Source of the DNA: Cladopsammia gracilis
Taxonomy: Eukaryota > Cnidaria > Anthozoa > Scleractinia > Dendrophylliidae
Direction: 5' to 3'
Length of the DNA stretch: 64,000 nt
Assembly (NCBI GenBank): GCA_022457155.1
Contig: JAJGOT010000474.1
Span: 1-64,000, forward strand
Positions 45,201-47,083 of the stretch are shown here, one piece after another (position 1 is the stretch's first letter; every line of letters starts with the position of its first letter). A model generated the notes under the pieces. The model did not search any database. It was not told where the DNA came from and saw only the letters and a list, made by a program, of their open reading frames with translations. Made by a program: the position numbers and the translations under genes.

Positions 45201-46935
45201 ACGCTATATACGCTATATACGCTATATACGCTATATACGCTATATACGCTATATACGCTATATACGCTCGCCTCGAGGTTTACGCGTGGCCATTGGCCGA
45301 ATTTAAAATATGAGCCGATAAACACCTAAATCGAAATGTTTCCGACAGATAATGGATCATAATGGGATCACTGCTTGTAAAAACGTCTTAAAAATCACGA
45401 AAGATACAAATTCATCAGTTCCTTTGTTATACACAAACATCCATCCTGTTGTTCTCGACTAATGTAAATTCCAGACGGGAAGCTGAAATGGACGGATCAA
45501 TTTCAGACGGGAAACTCCTTCGCCGTCAGATTCATATTTGACGAGGTTTTAGTTTTCAAAGGAAAAAACGGAAGTTGTCTGTCGACCACACAACTGTTGT
45601 CTGTCGACCTCACAGTGACTAGAGGAACTAGAAAGCTCCATCGTTTGCGCTATATTTTACCATTAGATCGAGAACAAGCCTGTTCTTCAACGAGCCTTTC
45701 TCCTTCGGACCATTAGAGTTATCACTCGTGATTTGTTCAAAAGAAGTGTTTGTGAGCTGTTATTCTAATACCGGCACACCGCTCACTGGCAACGAGCAGA
45801 TAAGCTATTTTAAAAGCTTTAAAAAAAACACAGTCCTGTCTCGCAAGAAAGCCAAAAATCAAAATTCAAGAAACAATATTGAGAAACAAATGGTATCATG
45901 CAAAAGTACTGCCGAATAGATTTCAATTGAATGGTCACACCATAGGATTTAGTTCACAGACTGATAAGTTAGAACTGCACAACATGTCTTCATAATTGAC
46001 TCTGGAAGTGAGGGCTGCGGTTACAGACAAGTTTCCCGTCCAATACAATACATGGAGGTTATTCAGTGAAAAGTTGTGTAATACGGCTGAGTATTTTTAC
46101 GAGTCCTGATTTTAACTACTGACGAGTAAAAATGCGCAGCCGTATTAGACAACTATTCTCTGGCAGAATACCGTATTTTCTCGATTAAACGCCGGGCCCC
46201 GAATAAACGCCGGGTATAATAGAGGAAGTTGTAAGTAAGCCCCTCAAACGTTTATTTGTGGTATAATAAATTAAGATTTAAGGTCAAGGTACACGGCTGC
46301 CAAGATAAACGAACAATAACCCTTTCTTAAAAAATGGCGGGCGAGAAAAAACTGCTGATTCAAAGAAACGCCAGGTCTACTAGGCCAAGTTTGAAATAAA
46401 CGCCGGGGGCGTTTAATTGAGAAAATACGGTAAATCGTTAGTTATACGAGTCAATTTCCTCAAATCCTTAAAATTTTGAGAATGTTTTTCTAGCGCGCGT
46501 TGAGAAGAGTGTAATAACGTGTTTATTTTGCACTCGTTTTGATGCGTATTTGCACTTTTGAACGCTGTGGAATAAAAATAATTTTGTTAATACACGATGT
46601 TTGTCTCAGACAGGAACTTCATCCTTAATTAATCGGATTCATATTTAACGCGTTTTTAGATGAAAAGCGGAAAGTGTGTTGACGTCACAAAATAGCTTAT
46701 TTCAGTGATCAGAATTACTAGAAACGTCCATCGCATTCCCTGTCAACAATACTTTACATTTTTAGGCGATGTTCATATCGATTTTCGTACGTTTTTTATT
46801 TTATTTTGCAGATTGTCCAAACCCGTGACGTCTCTGCCCCTTGTTAATGAAGTCTTTCCCACTCTGCGCACGGTTCTGGAAGCTCTCAATGTAGGCTTCA
46901 CTGACGCAGATTGCAAAGATCTCAAATCTTTTTAA
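11245..46935 (+). CDS. TTC13: TTC13, tetratricopeptide repeat protein 13 (26 coding exons, whole gene span)
   Basis: Conceptual joining of 26 exons gives about 866 residues, close to the 860 of human TTC13, and resemblance to the human protein runs along most of the length after the N-terminal region. Residues 1-24 form a signal peptide. A cysteine-bearing linker follows (to about 131). TPR helix pairs span about 158-420 (for example the GYATLLMNTGNLDQAIEQF and GIISYMHGQPEEAIKDF pairs). The conserved C-terminal region (about 440-866) holds YSRYLHSRLDTPLSEY, QPGIQPHIREV, WRDMFDLAVKWRR, LSLVYYFFNLMPLSRGS and FPTLRTVLEALN. All junction phases agree except exon 5/6. No enzymatic motif is visible; known TPR domains are protein-binding scaffolds, and the signal peptide suggests a secretory-pathway location. 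The molecular role of TTC13 is poorly known and is not revealed here. Introns total over 30 kb and are packed with repeats. Confidence 0.93.
12057..12176. mobile_element. Harbinger-type palindromic MITE with TAA target duplication
   Basis: A near-perfect 120-bp hairpin opens GGCCCAGTTCAAACGTCGAA and is flanked by TAA on both sides (12054-12056, 12177-12179). The 3-bp duplication and GGCC ends suit the PIF/Harbinger group. Confidence 0.75.
12955..13005. repeat. Short palindrome GGCCGCCATGTTGGTGT
   Basis: Inverted copies of GGCCGCCATGTTGGTGT around ACCAAAGTGGAAC. The motif is shared with the hairpin MITEs at 24727-25222, 33258-33422 and 37750-37905. Confidence 0.6.
13996..14654. mobile_element. 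TTAA-flanked hairpin MITE (piggyBac-like)
   Basis: The ends are GGTGGCTCC and GGAGCCACC, with TTAA on each side (13992-13995, 14655-14658). The halves are imperfect inverted copies sharing CCATGG(T/C)AACG, AAAAGAGG and TTTGAGGCTAATAACTT. It sits in one minisatellite unit. There is no transposase ORF. Confidence 0.8.
17484..17608 (+). mobile_element. 5'-truncated retroelement tail inserted in the minisatellite
   Basis: Unique AT-rich sequence ends in AATAAAG followed by (TATCC)n. A short tandem 3' tail in place of poly(A) is typical of some non-LTR retrotransposons. The minisatellite resumes directly after it. Confidence 0.55.
18930..19400 (+). mobile_element. Repeat family M2, forward copy (intron 1)
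   Basis: It starts ACAAGAGGCTCC and contains CGGAAGTGAGAGTAGCCGGA and several CCGGAAGT motifs. An inverted copy lies at 31991-32412 in intron 14. Confidence 0.75.
19520..19659 (+). CDS. TTC13: TTC13 exon 2 (Cys-bearing linker)
   Basis: The acceptor is atataatag/AC and the donor AAG/gtaaca. Two bases complete the Asp codon opened by exon 1, then CGSKQKSYTDAKFKC...CLKPLMNSKKHF. Human TTC13 also has several cysteines ahead of its TPR region. The exon ends in phase 0. Confidence 0.85.
19685..20498. mobile_element. TTAA-type element carrying a tandem repeat
   Basis: The ends GGTGGCTC and GAGCCACC match those of the element at 13996-14654, flanked by TTTA and TTAA. The left half holds four direct copies of an about 88-bp unit. 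It starts 25 bases after the exon 2 donor. Confidence 0.6.
19801..20165 (+). repeat. About 88-bp tandem repeat (family T1), 4 units
   Basis: Units begin ATGGTACCATGCAAAAGTAC and include TTTGAATGGTCACACCATAG and CAGACTCAAAAGTTAGAAC. Related units recur at five other places in the window. Confidence 0.9.
20622..20700 (+). CDS. TTC13: TTC13 exon 3
   Basis: The borders are tttgcag/AGT and GTGG/gtaagg. It encodes SLHLVIAHDTQQRVILTGND then EIDKRV, corresponding to the segment just before the first TPR helix (human: ATDNDSTNEELA). It ends in phase 1. Confidence 0.8.
20740..21230 (+). repeat. T1-related tandem repeat in intron 3
   Basis: Four to five degenerate units of about 105 bp, with AGACTCAAAAGTTAGAACCA and CAGTACCACAGGAAAGTACT. 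Confidence 0.85.
21541..21832. mobile_element. G-tract foldback element just before exon 4
   Basis: Inverted ends TTCATTTAATATGACAA and TTGTCATAATAAATGAA enclose long G runs on one side and C runs on the other. It ends about 9 bases before the exon 4 acceptor, so its right end supplies part of the polypyrimidine region. Confidence 0.7.
21841..21911 (+). CDS. TTC13: TTC13 exon 4 (first TPR helix pair)
   Basis: The borders are actctttag/GTTATG and ATCAAG/gtactt. The peptide is GYATLLMNTGNLDQAIEQF plus TNLIK, aligning with human AIAYVLIGSGLYDEAIRHF. It ends in phase 0. A G-rich foldback element ends only about ten bases before the acceptor. Confidence 0.92.
21946..22377. mobile_element. MITE family M3 copy 1, with a SINE fragment inside
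   Basis: The ends are GAGCAGTTTTCAATTGA and its partner near CTGCTC, flanked by TA. The body has ACCAATCAGAAGTAAAAC and TTCATTGGATTGTCTGC. Further copies are at 34765-35046, 35328-35576 and 61876-62124. Confidence 0.7.
22148..22267 (+). mobile_element. Truncated SINE tail with 16-bp target duplication
   Basis: SINE body and tail (GCGATGGACTAGCATCCCAT to the GAAACCGGG region) are flanked by TTCTGTTGGTTGATTC at 22132-22147 and 22268-22283. It lies inside the M3 element. No poly(A) is seen. Confidence 0.85.
22563..22627 (+). CDS. TTC13: TTC13 exon 5 (end of the exon unresolved)
   Basis: The acceptor is ttttttag/GAACAT and the peptide EHPWVTAAYFGRGTAYVQKAY. The only good donor, TACAG/gtattt, leaves phase 2 (AG), but exon 6 reads only from phase 0, so one base is missing. 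The protein alignment to human keeps exactly equal length if one base is added here. A GC donor at AAG/gcttac (22619) would keep frame but delete residues. See the finding. Confidence 0.85.
22628..23290 (+). other. TTC13 intron 5
   Basis: AT-rich with no gene or evident repeat. A frame-restoring microexon could hide here, but I could not identify one. Confidence 0.4.
23291..23383 (+). CDS. TTC13: TTC13 exon 6
   Basis: The borders are atttacag/CACAAG and GCCGAG/gtatta. The frame HKENADAAIQDFSSIIRLSP then DNPDGWIKRAE is a TPR helix pair matching human NAELALFELSRVITLEPDRP. Other frames contain stops or nonsense. Phase 0 at both ends. Confidence 0.92.
23498..23747. mobile_element. Palindromic element with arms ending CTAGTAAAGAAG / CTTTTACTAG
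   Basis: Arms of about 65 bp (CGTTTGTCTCACGATGTAGT and complement, then TGGATCGCGACG) flank a loop. The hammerhead-like motif lies at the inner edge of the left arm. It fills half of TTC13 intron 6. Confidence 0.75.
23551..23594 (-). ncRNA. Hammerhead-ribozyme-like motif (Penelope type)
   Basis: On the - strand: ATCGC, core CTGAAGA, stem II GACT...AGTC, then GAAA, then CGTC and GCGAT. CUGANGA and GAAA are the conserved cores, GUC is a permitted cleavage site, and ATCGC/GCGAT can form stem I. Stem III is minimal, as in ribozymes of Penelope-like elements. Confidence 0.6.
23850..23966 (+). CDS. TTC13: TTC13 exon 7
   Basis: The borders are gtgctacag/GTGTTG and CAAGAG/gtaatg. The peptide VLSPMGNIKEALADIKIALD then LKPSAQLYVMSGTLLFMQE aligns with human ILSPLGRINEAVNDLTKAIQ. 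Phase 0 at both ends. Confidence 0.95.
24727..25222. mobile_element. Hairpin MITE (family M4), interrupted
   Basis: The left end is ATAGATGGTTTTCACTCACG and the right end GTGAAAACCATGTATA, with inner arms GGCCATGTTGGTGTAC. The left arm is cut by another element at 24759-25087. An intact relative lies at 33258-33422. Confidence 0.8.
24759..25087. mobile_element. hAT-like element nested in the M4 hairpin
   Basis: The inverted ends share GCCTAAAGAATAC(T/C)GTTTAGA. Perfect 8-bp target duplications CTTCAGTC lie at 24751-24758 and 25088-25095. The interior has a tRNA-like stretch (box B GGTTCAATCC on the - strand, near 24870-24950). Confidence 0.85.
25276..25386 (+). CDS. TTC13: TTC13 exon 8
   Basis: The borders are caaccag/GATTAT and GTGAAG/gtaaat. 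DYEAATDSFLKCLEMDKNQP then TAMLYYGLSMYHRGRVK is nearly collinear with human DYATAHEDFQQSLELNKNQP. Phase 0 at both ends. Confidence 0.96.
25857..25939 (+). CDS. TTC13: TTC13 exon 9
   Basis: The borders are ggttttag/GAGTCC and TACAG/gtgagt. ESIEIFKKVLDTNINKAECH then RSLGHAY is a TPR unit. It ends in phase 2. A GACA/GACT microsatellite begins about 10 bases past the donor. Confidence 0.94.
25950..26325. repeat. GACA/GACT tetranucleotide microsatellite
   Basis: About 375 bp of alternating CAGA and CTGA units begin about 10 bases after the exon 9 donor. Apparent long ORFs on the - strand (Ser-Val-Ser-Gln repeats) are translations of this microsatellite. Confidence 0.97.
26395..26520 (+). mobile_element. 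Degenerate SINE remnant
   Basis: It contains GATAGTTCAAATCCTGGTTT and ATAAATTGGTACC, matching parts of the SINE at 6331-6598 with many changes. Confidence 0.4.
26719..26914. mobile_element. Palindromic MITE, family M1 copy C
   Basis: It starts TGTGTGCTTCCAGAAAATAT and ends ATATTTTCTGCAACAACACA. It lies in intron 9, about 40 bases before exon 10. Confidence 0.65.
26958..27030 (+). CDS. TTC13: TTC13 exon 10
   Basis: The borders are ttgtttcag/GGAACTG and TCCCAG/gttcat. One base completes Arg, then ELGIPDLAYEHFTAAVALEP TASQ (human RELGNFEAATESFQKALLL). It ends in phase 0. Confidence 0.93.
27215..27283 (+). CDS. TTC13: TTC13 exon 11
   Basis: The borders are cttgacag/AACTAT and TTTGAG/gtattg. 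NYHSRGIISYMHGQPEEAIK DFE is a TPR helix pair matching human LRGMMLYHHGSLQEALKNF. Phase 0 at both ends. Confidence 0.95.
27295..27430 (-). repeat. Single T1 unit, reverse orientation
   Basis: The complement of the AGACTCAAAAGTTAGAA and CAAATGGTACCATGCAAAAG unit, in intron 11. Confidence 0.75.
27648..27752 (+). CDS. TTC13: TTC13 exon 12
   Basis: The borders are cattccag/GCATGT and ACACAG/gtttgt. ACLKYNPISISCKYWEGISY then ASLGNFYEAVKLSTQ corresponds to human CLQLEPYNEVCQYMKGLSHV. It is the last TPR unit. Phase 0 at both ends. Confidence 0.95.
28005..28278 (+). repeat. Dispersed repeat M5, copy 1
   Basis: It begins CTGTCCCACCGAAATAGCAA and ends near AATAAAGTAAGCTTAAAGCA. A second copy in the same orientation is at 55079-55415. 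Confidence 0.75.
28336..28390 (-). ncRNA. Second hammerhead-like motif
   Basis: On the - strand: CTGAAGA, a stem II of GGC...GCC, GAAA, then CGTC. Stem I pairing is weaker (AAAAGGAC with GACTTTTT). It lies in TTC13 intron 12, next to the M5 repeat. Confidence 0.45.
28603..28810. mobile_element. Harbinger-like MITE with GGCC-GTTTACAC ends
   Basis: The ends are GGCCGGTTTACACAGGCGA and GTGTAAACGGGCC, flanked by CAA and TTA. The interior contains repeated GATTTTTGTGCAATTTTTG. Confidence 0.6.
29213..29276 (+). CDS. TTC13: TTC13 exon 13
   Basis: The borders are atttatag/GTATTG and TTAAAG/gtgacc. VLLTDLSPLQNVDVIKSHYL K aligns with human VMLNDPLPGQ...EYLKVKYL. It ends in phase 1, and the split codon with exon 14 gives Glu. 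Confidence 0.9.
29516..29692. mobile_element. GC-rich hairpin MITE M6 copy 1, GGATTAG interior
   Basis: It runs from GGGTGCCAATAAAACGCGG to CGCGTTTTACTGACACCC, with GGATTAGG(T/C) repeats on one side and CCTAATCC on the other. Flanking TTTATACTC occurs at 29507-29515 and 29693-29701. Confidence 0.85.
30087..30870. repeat. 784-bp tandem unit, copy 1
   Basis: Starts CAGGGTAACCATGTGATTGG. The same 784 bp follows at 30871-31654 with very few differences. The identical 118-codon ORFs inside (30148 and 30932) are consequences of this and have no recognisable domain. Confidence 0.93.
30629..30793. mobile_element. hAT-like MITE M7, copy 1
   Basis: The ends are CAGTACGCAGCTCTTACAA and GAGCTGCGTGGTGTCTG. 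The flanks are ACCACTCA (30621-30628) and ACCACTCG (30794-30801), an 8-bp duplication with one change. Confidence 0.8.
30871..31654. repeat. 784-bp tandem unit, copy 2
   Basis: Starts CAGGGTAATCATGTGATTGG. A partial third start continues to about 31717, and a partial upstream copy of the CATGAGCGGGAG...CGATACAACACGG part lies at 29898-29998. Confidence 0.93.
31413..31577. mobile_element. hAT-like MITE M7, copy 2 (duplicated with its flanks)
   Basis: Same sequence and same flanking 8-mers as copy 1, exactly 784 bp away. It was therefore copied by the tandem duplication rather than by transposition. Confidence 0.85.
31845..31963 (+). CDS. TTC13: TTC13 exon 14
   Basis: The borders are ctttctcag/AGTATT and GCAAAG/gtgtag. 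EYSRYLHSRLDTPLSEYSPD then VDLDGRMRDLWVKGMPF is almost collinear with human EYSRYLHAHLDTPLTEYNID. It ends in phase 0. Confidence 0.96.
31991..32412 (-). mobile_element. Repeat family M2, inverted copy (intron 14)
   Basis: Reverse complement of 18930-19400, with CACTTCCGG motifs, ATGTCGGACATC and a GGAGCCTCTTGT end. It starts 27 bases after the exon 14 donor. Confidence 0.75.
32951..32988 (+). CDS. TTC13: TTC13 exon 15 (38-nt exon)
   Basis: The borders are tgttttag/AATTAC and ATACG/gttagt. NYSEQPGIQPHI matches human DYEEQPGLQPHI. This short exon is too small for simple ORF searches. It ends in phase 2. Confidence 0.93.
33258..33422. mobile_element. Hairpin MITE M4, intact copy
   Basis: Ends ATAGATGGTTTTCACTCACG and CGTGAAAACCATCTATA. 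Inner arms carry GGCGGCCATGTTGGTGCAC and its complement. Confidence 0.8.
33424..33766. mobile_element. Foldback element with GGTTGTTTACCATTTAC ends
   Basis: The left end GGTTGTTTACCATTTACAC is inverted at GTAAATGGTAAACAACC. Repeated GTAAATGGTA and AAATTTCCG motifs lie inside. Directly abuts two other hairpins in intron 15. Confidence 0.7.
33768..33980. mobile_element. Foldback element with CATTTTACAGT ends
   Basis: The inverted arms include GAAACCTTTCTTCTTTTCAT and ATGAAAAGCAGAAAGGTTTG around a short loop with CATGATTTACATATG. Confidence 0.75.
34356..34401 (+). CDS. TTC13: TTC13 exon 16 (46-nt exon)
   Basis: The borders are tttaacag/AGAAG and GCCCAG/gtatga. One base completes Arg, then EVEDVSFADLSPEAQ (human KDVLHQNFESYKPEVQ). 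It ends in phase 0. Confidence 0.9.
34765..35046. mobile_element. MITE family M3 copy 2
   Basis: It contains GGCCAATCAGAAGTAAAACG, a duplicated TGATTGGTTCATTGGATTGT, and ends CAATTGAAAACCGCTCTA just before exon 17. Confidence 0.7.
35060..35274 (+). CDS. TTC13: TTC13 exon 17
   Basis: The borders are tgtttgtag/GTAGTA and GAGAAG/gtagga. It encodes VVLCKSATLGPLVQYNSDGF LPNLRHHRAMGLAILEV and ends WRDMFDLAVKWRR. Human has LGSLMQYETPGFLPNKRIHR and the same WRDMFDIAVKWRR. This is the largest internal exon (215 nt). It ends in phase 2. Confidence 0.97.
35328..35576. mobile_element. MITE family M3 copy 3
   Basis: It contains ACCAATCAGAAGTAAAAC, GATTGGTTCATTGGATTGTC and ends TTTTACGACACTCAAT, with degraded termini. 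Starts about 55 bases after exon 17. Confidence 0.65.
36262..37247 (+). pseudogene. LINE reverse-transcriptase C-terminal fragment, split by an insertion
   Basis: The left part (to 36636) reads KERGGFDMPDFKIINNSLKI TWIKRL and the right part (from 37035) WNNRFIRIEGCSVYYRQWHE. These match the region downstream of the RT domain in L1/Tx1-type non-LTR elements (compare GGLGLPNIKLYN-type motifs). No catalytic YADD box or endonuclease is present, so it is 5' truncated. Removing 36637-37029 and one target copy restores the frame across the gap. Confidence 0.8.
36637..37029. mobile_element. 393-bp palindromic element with AAATAAGACGCG repeats
   Basis: Arms GGGCCATTTATACGACAG and inverted partner, then repeated AATAAGACGCGTCTTA palindromes. 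The flanks are TAATA at 36632-36636 and 37030-37034, a 5-bp target duplication. Confidence 0.88.
37389..37481 (+). CDS. TTC13: TTC13 exon 18
   Basis: The borders are cattgtag/AATTTC and TTAAG/gtctgt. RISDPEQPVFWLDMMPEKSV then KTGFNFRMNLLR aligns with human RIADPDQPVLWLDQMPARSL. Phase 2 at both junctions. Confidence 0.96.
37750..37905. repeat. M4-related palindrome (CACGTGAC, GGCGGCCATATTGGTGTCC)
   Basis: Two direct GGCGGCCATATTGGTGTCC copies face an inverted AATATGGCCGCCGGTCACGTG copy. In intron 18. Confidence 0.65.
38006..38089 (+). CDS. TTC13: TTC13 exon 19
   Basis: The borders are tattacag/GGGTCAG and TACAG/gtgggt. GQLKSVRYSDYFEKIFQFTK then TMLQHLY aligns with human GQVINMRYLEYFEKILHFIK. 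It ends in phase 2. Confidence 0.95.
38565..38700. mobile_element. Palindromic MITE, CACTTAATGACTGATCCCTC arms
   Basis: The left arm AATCACTTAATGACTG and CCCTCGGGAAACAGTGA are inverted at TCACTGTTTCCCTCGGG and CAGTCATTAAGTGTTTA. A further GTTTCTTGGTGTTGCGG inverted pair lies at 38797-38928. Confidence 0.7.
39152..39301. mobile_element. MITE M8 copy 1 (CAGGGGCGGAT ends)
   Basis: Starts CAGGGGCGGATGCAGGATT and ends CTAGATCCGCCGCTG, with a G run inside. Copy 2 lies inverted at 57941-58091. Confidence 0.75.
39303..39383 (-). mobile_element. tRNA-derived sequence (SINE head)
   Basis: On the - strand it has box A-like TAGCTCAGTTGGTAGAGCG and box B GGTTCGATCTC. The anticodon arm does not pair cleanly and acceptor ends do not match. 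So it is read as SINE-type rather than a functional tRNA gene. Confidence 0.55.
39588..39669 (+). CDS. TTC13: TTC13 exon 20
   Basis: The borders are ctttcag/AGTGG and TTGAAG/gtaaga. VDEFNSKEFKKNVEKAKTCR then ELIQVLK corresponds to human LLEVREALEKVHKVEDLLPI. It ends in phase 0. Confidence 0.9.
40107..40219 (+). CDS. TTC13: TTC13 exon 21
   Basis: The borders are ttctcag/CAACAC and GAAAG/gtgagc. QHDSRNPQPGMILSTHVSSS then KGTGTKSLEGLNLSLSE matches the loosely conserved human KTKDGFTVNTKVPSLKDQGK segment. It ends in phase 2. Confidence 0.88.
40700..40823 (+). CDS. TTC13: TTC13 exon 22
   Basis: The borders are tatcctag/CGGTTC and AACAAG/gtaaaa. GSNLLFTMDTPTTPSRTAGY then HSELDFIWGQLNDEMRK corresponds to human GNILFSVETQTTEERTQLYH. 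It ends in phase 0. About ten residues of human sequence between this and exon 23 have no counterpart, so a small exon in intron 22 may have been missed. Confidence 0.9.
41512..41701. mobile_element. GC-rich hairpin MITE M6 copy 2
   Basis: GGGGTGTCCGTAAAACGCGG to CGCGTTTTACTGACACCC with GGATTAGG repeats. An exact 8-bp duplication GTTAATTG lies at 41504-41511 and 41702-41709. Confidence 0.88.
41984..42188. mobile_element. MITE with AGTATCACCCAACTAGT ends
   Basis: Left AGTATCACCCAACTAGTGG and right CTAGTTGGGTGATACT are inverted. It abuts a second palindrome (42189-42293). Confidence 0.75.
42189..42293. repeat. Palindrome AATTAGACCC...GGGTCTAATT
   Basis: A 105-bp hairpin with an internal smaller hairpin (ATAGCCCAT...ATGGGCTAT and GGGCTACGGGTC). 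Confidence 0.8.
42475..42554 (+). CDS. TTC13: TTC13 exon 23
   Basis: The borders are ctcacgcag/GATGTT and TCAAG/gtaata. DVDVIGNYILSLVYYFFNLM then PLSRGS is nearly identical to human NLILSLVYYFYNLMPLSRGS. It ends in phase 2. Confidence 0.97.
42900..42978 (+). CDS. TTC13: TTC13 exon 24
   Basis: The borders are tgtatcag/TGCTG and GGAAAG/gtatgt. SAVAYTVALGLFLAVGKETT then GKIPAGK aligns with human SVIAYSVIVGALMASGKEVA. It ends in phase 0. Confidence 0.96.
43455..44240 (+). repeat. T1-related tandem repeat, about 106-bp unit, 7-8 units
   Basis: Units contain CAGTACCACAGGAAAGTACT, AATGGTCACACTTTAGGATT and AGACTCAAAAGTTCGAACCA. It is the longest array of this family in the window (intron 24). A stray unit follows at 44850-44930. 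Confidence 0.92.
44567..44722. mobile_element. Near-perfect hairpin MITE (CAGCTATTTCAATTAACG ends)
   Basis: The arms include GTTGTCGGATGAAAGC and AAGCCAAGACCGCAAGGTA, inverted in the right half, with a loop of about 25 bp. Confidence 0.85.
44723..44855 (+). mobile_element. Retroelement 3' tail ending AATAAACTACTA(TGTTA)n
   Basis: Like the insert at 17484-17608, an AT-rich 3' end carries AATAAA and a short tandem tail (TATGTTATGTTATG). Confidence 0.4.
45098..45177 (+). CDS. TTC13: TTC13 exon 25
   Basis: The borders are gttttaag/GAGGTA and AAAAA/gtaaga. EVDLEAMIGGSVENFTKHVK then GWLALK aligns with human LVDFEAMTAPGSEAFSKVAK. It ends in phase 2. A 9-bp microsatellite starts about 15 bases after the donor. 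Confidence 0.95.
45192..45268. repeat. 9-bp microsatellite ACGCTATAT, about 8 units
   Basis: Perfect tandem ACGCTATAT units start about 15 bases after the exon 25 donor and end abruptly at CGCTCGCC. Confidence 0.95.
45880..46010 (+). repeat. Single T1 unit
   Basis: AAATGGTATCATGCAAAAGT, GAATGGTCACACCATAGGAT and GTTAGAAC in the order of the 19801 units. Confidence 0.75.
46169..46432. mobile_element. MITE with ATACCGTATTTTCTCGATTA ends
   Basis: ACCGTATTTTCTCGATTAAA and its complement enclose several AATAAACGCCGGG motifs. In intron 25, about 380 bases before the last exon. Confidence 0.8.
46812..46935 (+). CDS. TTC13: TTC13 exon 26 (C-terminus and stop)
   Basis: The acceptor is attttgcag/ATTGTC. 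LSKPVTSLPLVNEVFPTLRT then VLEALNVGFTDADCKDLKSF ends at TAA. The human tail (LPSVSETFPTLRSMIEVLN ... CLKKL) ends at the same place, which supports this stop rather than read-through into later exons. Confidence 0.95.
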
Positions 46936-47001
46936 TTTTCATTTTAATACACATAATTAGACCCATATGAATGATACTGTCACGCTGTTAGAAAATGCCG
47001 A

Positions 47002-47007
47002 AATAAA
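47002..47007 (+). terminator. Probable poly(A) signal of TTC13
   Basis: AATAAA lies 67 bases after the TTC13 stop codon, in AT-rich sequence. This is a normal spacing for a short 3' UTR. Confidence 0.5.
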
Positions 47008-47083
47008 TTTTAATATTTGTCATACATGCTTTGGTTGAATTGCAGTCGAGTCTTTCTTACCCGACCGACAAAGATGTTCTCTC

